A DNA stretch of 64,000 nucleotides from Porphyra umbilicalis (lineage: Eukaryota > Rhodophyta > Bangiophyceae > Bangiales > Bangiaceae). Shown in pieces: positions 55,142 through 64,000 of this stretch. The translations under genes were made by a program, and so were the position numbers. The notes below the pieces were generated by a model. That model was not told the origin of the DNA. It saw nothing but the letters and a program-made list of their open reading frames with translations, and did no database searches. The stretch spans positions 428,256-492,255 of the forward strand of contig KV918767.1 in the NCBI GenBank assembly GCA_002049455.2, read 5' to 3'. Position 1 is the stretch's first letter. The number at the start of each line of letters is the position of its first letter.

Positions 55142-55395
55142 TAGCTCTTCGCACTGGAATCGCACATCAGGATCTCAAGAAATCTACAGAAGTTTGTTGA
55201 TCTCATGCGAAATGACAGGCCTGGCCCAGAACCCTCTCCATGCCAGGAATGGGGGGAGTATAATGATAGTTTGATCATTATCGAGTAAATTTAGCATGCT
55301 TTTGCTCGTGCCTCAACGGACCGTTGATAAGAACTCAAAACAAGCTAGCAAGCTACCAACGTACGAACAAGGAAAAAGAGGTCCCAGCCTAGCAA

Positions 55396-57521
55396 TCAAT
55401 GAGAGGCCGAGAACTGGGTACCAGGCGGGGAGTCATCATCGGCGCTATGGTCGGCGCTTGTCAACTCACCTACCGGTCCTCCTTCCACATCCGCCGCCAC
55501 TGCGCCTACTGCATCAGAGGCGTCCAGGCACCCATCCGGGTCATCGGCGCCGTATTCCACCCCATCGAGCTCCACCGTGTGCATGCGGCTGTCCAAAGGC
55601 GCCGTCAGGCTGGGCAGCACCGAAGCCGGCACATCCGGCACCACGCGAGAGTTGTAGTACACATGCAGGAGCATGTGCAGCGTGGTGTGCGACAGACGTG
55701 TCCGCAGCAGGCTCTGGATGTGAAAGGCATTTGAGAAGGAGCGCTCGCCGGCCGCAAAACGGACCAGTAGCTTCATGACCGGAGCAGCAACTTCGCGCAG
55801 GTGCGGCACGAGCTTGGCCCACAAAGTCCACCAGTTCAGCGGATCCCGCACGGTGCCTGCCTCCCACGTCATGGGCAGTGCGAAGAAACTGCCGGCCTTG
55901 GACTTAAACGTCGTGTACTCCGCCATGATCTCCTTCTCAGTCTCGCGACTGTAGTCTTCCGGCAACTTGTTGGCCGGGCACTAGTGCTCCTTCGGTCCCA
56001 TTTTGATGTCGTGAGCACGGGCCATCGACCTTAGCAGGTCGATGGCCGCGGACAGTTCGTCCGCAGCCAGCTGCTCCTTCTTGTTGACGTAGCGCGCTTC
56101 CAGCAGGTAGACTAGGGAGTGGATGGGACGCAGGGTGTACTTCCTACGCTTTTCGACGGCCCGCAGCACGTGCTGCGGCAGGCCTGTGCCCTCGATCGTT
56201 GGCGGATAGGAGAAGGCCACCAAGTGCTCGTGGAGCGTGAACAGCGCGCGACGCGCGGCCCCCAATCCCCGCCCATTTCTCTGCCCCACGTCATGAGCCA
56301 CGCCCAATGGTTGAAGAAACTCGTCGACAAAAGCAATATTGTCCCGATTGGTCTGGTTCTGCGCAGCCGTGCACGCCTTCAGCACTGCCGCCCTCTGCTT
56401 CGCGGTGCCGCCGGAGAGGCACTCACTCTTGAATACCGCGTCAACAACAGCTTTTTCCATCGCACACTGCGTCTTGAGCAGCGCCTTGGTCTCTATCAGC
56501 TGGGACTGCCACCGAGTGTCGCCGGGATGCTGCAGCTGGACCGTCTTTCCGTACTCGGAGAGCTGGGACCGGTTGAGAATGGCGTTGGCCATGCTGGTGG
56601 CGCGGCAGTAGTGCGTCGAGCTGGAGCAAAAGTCCAGCGCACTCGCCATGTAGGGGTGCTTGCAGATGTCGCCGAAGAGGAGGTCGAGGCAGTGCGCAGC
56701 GCATGGGATTGCTAGCATCCACGGGTACTTTTTCTGCAGCAGCGCCCACATCGCTTGCATCTTGTTCTCTGTGTCCGTCACGATGGCCACCACGTTGCGC
56801 GCGCCCAATGACTCGATGCGGTGGGAGAGGAGCTCGCGGTGTTCTCGGCCGAGTTGCGCGCTTCCCCCCAAACCTTGGTCTCGACGTACAATGGGTCGGG
56901 CGTGAAAATCATGACGGTACAGATGCTGTTGTTCAATCGGTCCCCCCAGAGGTCGCCCCCAATCACGACGTCTCCTTCGTTAACACAGCGGCGCACGAAA
57001 CAGACCATCATCCGCTGCTGGATGTAAAACTCTCTTGTAAGGAGCGTCCCGGCCATGGAGTACCGCGACGGGGGGTTGTACGTCGCGTTGAGCGCTTTGG
57101 AAAAGTTGATAAAGTCGGGCCACTCGGTGGTGCTCAGCGGAAGAGCCCAGCGGTAATTCCACCTGGCGCACTTAGTGTCGATCGCCTTAACCTCGTCTGT
57201 GGTGAGTCGGTTGATAAAGGATACGATGGAAGAGCCCGTGCACGTGCCAGAGGCAGGTGCCGCTTGTCGCTTGGCGGCCGGCGCGTCCGTTGACACGTGC
57301 CAGGCCACGTCCATGGCGTTGAGCGCGCACTGGTAAGGACATTCATCACGGGGGTTCTTGCGCTTGTTCTCCGTCAGGCGCTTCAGAGTCTTGTACCGCA
57401 CGTCCGCCGGGGGCATGCAGTTTTTGGAGGCAATGTGCTTCTTGAGAACCGTCGGGCTGCCGAATAGCTGAGAGGAGCAAAACTTGCACTTCAATTAGTT
57501 GGGCTTGATGCCGACCTCCAT
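55396..57521 (-). pseudogene. hAT-superfamily transposase, nearly complete
   Basis: Plain DNA transposon gene. MEVGIKPN (ATG at 57521) leads into a BED-type finger LKCKFCSSQLFGSPTVLKKH. Then FINRLTTDEVKAIDTKCARW, a DUF659-like block GGDLWGDRLNNSICTVMIF, VVAIVTDTENKMQAMWALL with IPCAAHCLDLLFGDI, the hAT signature HPGDTRWQSQL, and the C-terminal dimerisation block WWTLWAKLVPHL...VRFAAGERSFSNAFHIQS...RLSHTTLHMLLHVYYNS. Breaks: a TAA just before LKCKFC (57495-57497), one frame change near 56870, and a TAG at 55981-55983. With only three lesions it is the youngest-looking transposase here apart from the IS630-type one. Terminal repeats were not located. Confidence 0.85.
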
Positions 57522-57599
57522 ATAGTCCCATACCAAGTCCTTGGGGGCGCCAATCCTTAACGCCGGCACGTGGTAGAACGCCTAGTCAACACGACACGC

Positions 57600-59192
57600 A
57601 CGCAAGCCACCCGTGAGGGCGAAGTTGTGCGAGGGCACAGCGACGGCTGGTGACCCAGAGGGAGGAGTAGTCGCACAGCAGGAGGCGGTGGTGGTGTTGC
57701 GGGGTGCGGCGGTGGTGTCGTGGTGGGAGGCGGGAGAGACTCTCATCTTTGTACGATAGGGAGTGCCGACAGGCCACACAAGATGAGGCCCGCAGGCAGT
57801 CCACCTGTGCACCACGCGGACAATCTGCAGACGGCGGGCGAAAGCAGCGAGAGGAGACACTGTATCGTAAGAAATCTGTTAATGGGGTAGCAGGGCCTGC
57901 TCAGAGGAAAAGTCAAGCGCCCAGTCCCACGCATCGGCCCTCGCGCTACTCTCTTACGCGACGCGCACGCCAGGCCACGCACGTTCTCAGACACTCTGGT
58001 GCCCACGGTCAGGAGCGGCTACGAACTTCGGCGTGTGCAACGTAGCGCGCTTGCGCGCACGCCCTTCTTCTCCAGCGACGCAGCCAGCAGACCAGCGTGT
58101 CACTCCCTGATTCTCTGGAGGGAACCCGCTTGGTAGCTGGGTCCAGCTCGTCGCGGCACAGTAAGGCTCGGCGTCCGTGGCAGGCGTAACAATAATTATC
58201 AGTGGACAGTTTTGATAAATATACATGAAATGGTTTGGAAAAAGTTTATTACAGACAGTAAAACCTACCATCCCTGCTCCGTGCCCTCTTCAGGACCACG
58301 CAAGCGACCCAAAAATCTCAGGAAATCTCATTGTGGGTTGCAATGGCTCTGCGTGACTCTTGCAAGACACAGGGATTGGCTTGCAAGATTCCTGGCGCCA
58401 ACTCTCAGCCAATAGTTCGATCGTGGCTTGTCGAACAGCCAATTCGACTTCATTTCTACGCCCTGTCGTCGGCTCCGCCTCCCTTCTCTCTGCAACCGCC
58501 ATTGTTGCAATAACACCCTTTAATCCGAGTCAGGTCTTCAACTCCATCCGAGGTGACCCCAGTTCGGTCGCAGGAGCAATTACGGGAGTCTGCTTGGCCC
58601 GTTTTTAGGATGTTGAGCTTTTTCAATCCGGCATGTCCCGCAGGGTCGAGTGTGGCCACGATACAAAGATGAAAAACAGAACAAACTGTGAGCCTTTTAG
58701 TTCCTGAATAGCGGTCAAAGAGCAACGCGGGCGTACTCGCAGCCTTTTACATGTGCGCGCCGTAAGGGCTCTGTGTTGCACGGAAAGAAATCATGTGGCA
58801 TGGGTGCTTGGTGTCCATGCAGTCGTGAAACGAACAGGAGATTATGCTTTTTTGTTGGCTGCCCGTGACGGCGCCGTCCGGCAGCATGGTCGCAAGAAGG
58901 GGGTGCCCGTTTGGGCTCAGGCGTCACGCTGGGAGGGCCGGGCGGTCAGTGGACGCCTCATGCAGGCGAGCAAATTAGGATTGTGTGCACCAGGTGCCTT
59001 ATGGAAATGAGGAGCGGAGAAGATGAAATCGTATTTCAAAACAACGAAGAGAAGAATAAAAAGGAGCTATAAAATGCTGTGAAGATGGATTGAAAACGGA
59101 TGAGCCCTGAAAGATTTTATGCCTCGCCCGAAGCGGATGATCATGGGGCTCAGAGCGGTCCCCCGTGCACGTGCCGTGTCTAACGATCGGCT
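57600..59192. other. No gene recognised
   Basis: Contains the presumed upstream end of the hAT element, but no inverted terminus was found. Short ORFs only. Confidence 0.35.
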
Positions 59193-60086
59193 GCGCAGTG
59201 GGGCTTAGACCGTGTACCTTACAGATCTACGAATCCTCTGCAATGGCGTGTTGCAGACTGCTTGCAGGTCTGGAAAAGTGGCCGCGTGAGCCACGAGCAG
59301 CATGATATTCTGCAGCAGAGATCTGCGGAGCAGCTCATTGTCGTGCATTTATGCACAAAAAAAACGGAGGACCGGTGGTTTTCATTCATGGAAAGCACCG
59401 TGACGGTGCGGAGATCTTGTGCCAAAAAGGTCCAGCGTGGTCCCCCGTTTTTTTCTGCCCACGACAAGCCTTTGTTGTTTTTGACATGCAGGAAATCTGC
59501 TGGTACAATGTTGCAGGTCGCTGCCGGACCCCTGTTGCAGCGCACAATTTCTGCACCGGATCTGTGGAATCTTGCTACTGGACTGCACTTGCAGCGCATG
59601 TCTTCATCATCAAGTCTGCTGCAGAATGACGATAACGGCTTCCTATTGGTGAAAACGAGATAACTCCGCGCCTCCTAGGAGTTATACTACCGTACAGCAG
59701 AAGAACAGCACGAGCTGAGCATCGTCTCAGCATTTGGATGATCGAGACAAGCAGCGAAAGAGCACAAAACATGCGTGCCGATCTGCCAGATATCTGTTGA
59801 GCCAGCAGGCTGCCAGCACAAAATGGCCCGACCTGCAGCCATTTGGCAGACTGTGGAGATCCTGCAACAGCCTGCAACACGGAATCAGCAGATCCGTAAG
59901 GTACAGTACAGTTGTTACGCGTTTTCATGGCAGGGGTGCGCCACAAAAGTAGCATCCTCTTTCAGCCCGAGATCGCGAGAGATCACGGTCCTGAGGCTCT
60001 AGGGGCCATTCACTTGTAGAGCATGCTCTCCAAGTGAATGGCACAAAAGCGAATAATGACTGTACACGGTCTAAGCCGCACTGCGC
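59193..60086. mobile_element. 894-bp non-autonomous element with 25-bp inverted repeats
   Basis: GCGCAGTGGGGCTTAGACCG...TAC at 59193-59217 is mirrored at 60062-60086 with one mismatch in 25. The interior is rich in short palindromes (CTGCAGCAG, AGAGATCT) and holds a 38-bp near-palindrome near the right end. No ORF with motifs. Superfamily unassigned; the outer bases CAGTG recall hAT or pogo termini. Confidence 0.65.
60005..60042. repeat. Near-perfect 38-bp palindrome
   Basis: GCCATTCACTTG at 60005 and CAAGTGAATGGC at the other end surround a TAGAGCATGCTCTC centre, with one mismatched pair. Sits just inside the right end of the 894-bp element, where transposase-binding palindromes are often found. 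Confidence 0.75.
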
Positions 60087-60391
60087 TGTCATCGTGTATA
60101 TAGAAAGACACTCCGTCGACCGTGGCCGCTCTACCCCTCTCCACGGGCTGGAATCGGGTGAGAGCGTAGAGCGCTCCAATCGGAGCCAAGGGGGGGTGTC
60201 AGCCTAGAGTGTGGCCCATGTAGACCTTGATTGCCGAGCTCCCTAGTCATATAAATTTACCAACCAGAGTCCATCACCGATCTTCAGATGGTGACCACTT
60301 GACCACTCACAGCTCCCGCGTTCCGACGGCCTGGCAGGACGAGCACGAGGTAACCTGACAGTAGGTCACGGAGTTCAAATCTCGTCTCGTA

Positions 60392-60832
60392 TTGCTGATC
60401 CCCCAATTCTGTCCTCATCGCCCCGGAACGGTAGTGGAACGGCAATGAATGTAGATCTCTCATTGGTCGAGCAGTCCGACAGCAGTGCATGTCCGGCCCG
60501 ATCTTTACAGAATGTGCCCGTACGGCCCCCAATCGCACAATCGACGCCTTCGTTTTTCTGCACTTTTCTGCGTATCTCCCAGAAAATCTCGATATCCCCA
60601 CGATTGCGGGCCGGTTGCTCCCTTGACACGGAAGGGATCGGAAGAAAATCTCAAGAAAAAGAAGGATCTCGGTTCTGCACGGAAGTGGCGGTGGGAGAGC
60701 CAATCGGACGTCTCAGATTCGTGCTGAGCAGCTGTTTACCGCTGCGTTTAACCAATAGATGGCCAGTTCCACAAGAACCGTACCGCCAGGAACCGTTCCT
60801 GGTCGATGAGGACAGAATTGGGGGATCAGCAA
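60392..60832. mobile_element. 441-bp MITE with about 40-bp inverted repeats, TA-flanked
   Basis: The left end TTGCTGATCCCCCAATTCTG...GTCCTCATCG is mirrored at 60803-60832, perfect for about 29 bases and then continuing with mismatches through GGAACGGT. TA on both sides (60390-60391, 60833-60834). Typical Tc1/mariner-like MITE. Confidence 0.82.
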
Positions 60833-60834
60833 TA

Positions 60835-63361
60835 CTTTACTTGATGACAGCTAACACCAGTAGTCGCTCCCATAGGAATACCGAGCAGTCCTATAGAACA
60901 GGCTCATAGTCAAACAATGGGATGTGGGAAACGAAAACATCAGTACTCCATTGTAGCTTGAGTGTCAAATGTGGCGTCTGGCATGCCCTTCCCTCGTGAT
61001 ACGCTGGCAGTGGCGGGGCAAGTACAGGCAGGTTGCCAGTCGCTCTGCACCCGGTAACTGACGTTGGGGTCCACTGAATGCAACAGGGGACCGGGGATGT
61101 ATGGGCAGTGCCAGACAAGCTCTGCGAAGCGTGGGTAGTGCGGTAAACGGTACTGGCGAGGTGGGGATACAACAGAACCGCAGTGGCGTGGCAGCCAGCG
61201 TAGCGGCGGGTATGCGGAGGAGGGAGGTGAGGGGGGTGCAAACAGGTACAACAAAAAGAGTATGGGGCCCTCACAAGAATACAAGACGAGCCAACGGTTC
61301 GCACGGGGGGAGAGGGTGGGACACAGCCCCAGCAGAGCGGGGGGGTGGTGTCGGTCAGAGTCGAGCACGCCGCGGCGGCAGCTGCGCGCGAAACAGCAGA
61401 GTGTCGATCCGGAGGGGGGGCGGAGGGGGAGGGGGGGGGGGGGAGCAGGGGGGGGGCGTTGAATCCGACGGTGGGGGCGGGCGAAGAGGCCTCGAGGAAG
61501 CCGAAGGTCGAAGCAGAGGTGGATGGGGCCGAAGCCAGAGCGCGCTTCGGCCCCAGGGCGGTGGCTGATCCAAAAGTCCGCGCTTTGTGCACAATCCGTG
61601 CGCCATGTCTTCTCCAATCAGCGTGCAGATTATCATCGGTGGCGACCAAATTTCATATTTAACCAATCACAGCGCAGGTGTTGGGGTGCTGATCCTCGTC
61701 ACTTGCCCGCCCAAACTGAGTCGTTCGCGGCGAGGGAACGCCCTCTCAGGCCTGCAGGCCTCTGCAGGCCTCTGTAGGAGAGATTCCGTGATCGACATCG
61801 GCCTGCCTTCGTCCTGCCTCGGACGTCATCACCGGACGTCATCGACGGCTACTCCATTCCACCATGGGCACAGCCCCCCCCCCTTGGTACCCGCCTCGCA
61901 TTGCCTGCCATGCCGCCTTCTCCTCCGCACGCGTCCACTGTTAGCAAGCATCCGCACGTGCCCCCCCCTGCCCCATGTGCTGCCCCCCCCTGGCCTCCGC
62001 CCCGCCCTCCTCCTCCCCCGTGACCGGCCGCCTCCTCTTCTGTGTTCTTTTCTGTGTTTTCTTTACTTGATGTATTTCTTTCCCTGGACCCTTCTCATCG
62101 CCTCCCCCCCGTCCCACCTCCGCCCCTTGTCGTGGAGTAGTCAGCTCGGCCCTTCGTGGCCGGTGACTCAAGCGCCGCGTCCGCCGCAGTACCGTCGCTC
62201 CCCCTCCCCCTCCCCACTCCACGCTCCCCCCTCCCTGCTCACCGCTCTCTGCTCCCCTCTCGCCGCTTCCCCCTCCCCCCTCCGCCCCCCCCCCTTCAGC
62301 ACCTCATTCCCCGCGCACCATGGTCCTCACCATGCTGTCCATCCACCAGTCCCTGTCGCCGTTGAGCAGCACCCTCGCGGCCGTCATTGCCATAAAGTCC
62401 TCGTTCCGGTTTTCCTTTTGACCTCGTGGATATCGATGAATGATACGGTGTAGCGTTTGCTGCACGTCGCTTGGGATATCCTATAGGGTGACTCGGATAG
62501 GCAGAGCTGTTGAAGACTTGGGGTTGCTCGTCAGTCCTGAGGTGCGGTAACTCCAAGCCTGGACTCTCGAGCCTGGGATCATGTGTCCGGGGGGGGGTTG
62601 GTGTGGCCTGAATGGCCCTGTGGAGGTGAGAGCACGTGTGCGATTGCAGGTCATACAGGCAGGTCTACGTAGAGCACCCCTCAAGCCCCATTACAGAGGG
62701 TAGAGCAGTGGAGTGTCATTTCGCACTCTCATCGTTCCAGGCGGTCAACGACAGCCTATCGTTAGTCATTCGGTGCACGTGACTGTCACTAAATATTGGA
62801 CAGGAATTCTTCCCGATTTCCGAAACGAGGTGCGTGCATGGCATGGGGGCCGACCTCTCTGATGCATACGCCGGCGGACACGAACGCAGCGCGTAGGCAG
62901 CACCGTCAAGATAAACATGCGGTGTCGTCCGGCTCTGCTGTTGTGCCCCGACGTCAACAATGTCAACGGGCCAAGCTAGCTTCTCGGCGGCCACACGCAA
63001 GAGACTGGAGTATCGCGCCCCAGCTGTAGGAGAAACTCTTGTCATCTCGCTTTTGCTCCCGTGAAAGGTGGAGTATGCTACGTAGGATGGCGTCGGCGGC
63101 CCACCCGACTCTTGTGTACTTGGAGCTGGTCACTCCACCGCCCTTGACCTGGGCTCTTTGAAGCCGGCAACTAACAGTACATGGTGAGAGAGAGCCTTGA
63201 CGCATTGACAGCCATGCGAGATGAGCCTGAAAGACCGAGGACGCTGACCTGGGGTAACCTTTCCTGACAGAGGACTGATTGGGGTCGACTGCCAGTCACT
63301 TTCGAGAAGAAAAAAACGTTAGACCCTTTGTTTTGGGTCTGCCTTGTTCCTCTACAGTCAA
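60835..63361. other. No gene recognised
   Basis: 61200-61500 is G-rich with several long G tracts. A short tandem AGGCCTCTGC repeat lies at about 61745-61775, and 61950-62300 is C-rich. ORFs exist on both strands but are compositional. Confidence 0.35.
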
Positions 63362-63581
63362 TATCCGGTTATATGCGCTCCAGTTATATGACATGTCATA
63401 TAACTGGGGGATTTTCCTTGCCCGAGGGCGCACAAGAACGCAGTATTCAACTGTTTGCAGACGACCGAGTCGCCCGAGGGCATCTCATTGGTCAGATCCT
63501 GCAGATGTGGCGACGCAGTCAGCAACAATCCAGCAACCTGGACAGCTGACCAAGTGCGCAAGGGTGTCATATAAGCGGATA
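63362..63581. mobile_element. 220-bp TATCCGG MITE, copy 3
   Basis: Same length, same termini (TATCCGGTTATATG...CATATAAGCGGATA) and same 28-bp palindrome (63380-63407) as copy 1, about 41 kb away, and roughly 95% identical by eye. The high identity implies recent movement of this family. Confidence 0.85.
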
Positions 63582-64000
63582 CAGACCTGTATCTTCTTCC
63601 CGACCCAAGTGTCATCTGCGCGTCTCCAAACCAGCAAGGGTACGGTCCGTTGACGGACCAAGGAGGTGAGAGCTGACAGATGCCGCACTGGTCCCGTCTC
63701 TCCCGCCCGCTCTTCCGCGGCAGTTTCGCCCACTTCGCCCCGTCGGCACGTCGCCCTGCCCGAGAGCCGCCGAGGACAACGTAGCGCCGCGTGGAAGCCA
63801 GCAGTTGGCACGATCATCGTGCCAACTGGCGGATGATCCGCCATTCGGCCCAGGATCAGAGTTACGGTCCCTGGCAGCGGGCTTCCCGCGTGTTTCACGT
63901 AGAACCCCCAAATCTGGGCGTGAGTGAGAGCGACCCAAGCGGCGCCCTTACAGGGTTCCACCCCCTTCAAGGGGGTGGAACAAGTTGCTGGGCTCCACGC
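63582..64000. other. Window end with small palindromes, no gene recognised
   Basis: TTGGCACGATCATCGTGCCAA at about 63806-63826 and TTCCACCCCCTTCAAGGGGG-type inverted repeat at about 63956-63979 are small perfect hairpins. An ORF on the minus strand reads FYVKHAGSPLPGTVTLILG without a known family. Confidence 0.35.

Noticed and set aside
60891-61649. Minus-strand ORF of 252 codons
   Set aside because: Pro/Ser/Thr-rich, spans the G-tract region and shows no motif; two frames are open over the same stretch.
20584-64000. LTR retrotransposon, LINE or capsid-bearing element
   Set aside because: I looked for reverse transcriptase, integrase, protease and long direct terminal repeats and saw none. 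The zinc-knuckle ORF alone is not enough.
1-64000. CRISPR arrays or bacterial operons
   Set aside because: No regularly spaced identical repeats with unique spacers, and gene structure (introns, targeting leaders) is eukaryotic.

Overview
The window looks like nuclear DNA of a GC-rich, intron-poor photosynthetic eukaryote. A bangiophyte red alga (Porphyra/Pyropia type) is the best guess. The reasons are long G/C homopolymers, single-exon or one-intron genes full of Ala/Gly/Pro tracts, a plastid-type leader beginning MAF on a pheophytinase-like hydrolase, and many dispersed DNA transposons. The organism call is inference; no organism-specific marker was seen.

Region 1 (about 0.9-20.6 kb) is a compact host gene island at very high GC. 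In order it holds: a CWC27-type spliceosomal cyclophilin (+); a mitochondrial ADCK1/UbiB-type atypical kinase (-); an unrecognised repeat protein built on RFPWxRW tryptophan motifs with a possible C-terminal membrane domain (+); an LPCAT/LPEAT-type acyltransferase (+); a pheophytinase-like plastid alpha/beta hydrolase (-); the PAF1-complex subunit CDC73 (+, one clear GT-AG intron); and a bZIP-type transcription factor (-). Five of these seven genes change reading frame at G or C homopolymers of 7 or more bases, while conserved motifs continue on both sides. Run-length error in the assembly is the simplest cause; real slippage or polymorphism is not excluded.

Region 2 (about 20.6-64 kb) has lower GC and no convincing conserved host gene. 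It is a graveyard of DNA transposons. It contains PIF/Harbinger, IS630/Tc1-mariner, CACTA/TNP2-like and hAT transposase remnants. It also contains at least nine short non-autonomous elements with terminal inverted repeats or fold-back structure, several local tandem duplications, and three transposon-like unknown genes: a 2OG-Fe(II) oxygenase-like protein at 33.4-34.4 kb, a 490-residue unknown at 36.0-37.5 kb convergent with a TNP-like ORF at 37.6-39.0 kb, and a zinc-knuckle protein at 48.3-49.4 kb.

No rRNA, tRNA, CRISPR array, reverse transcriptase or capsid gene was recognised. The island genes do not form one pathway: they cover splicing, mitochondrial quinone/lipid function, phospholipid remodelling, chlorophyll breakdown, transcription elongation and transcription control. 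The most interesting single locus is the tryptophan-motif protein at 6.9-10.1 kb.
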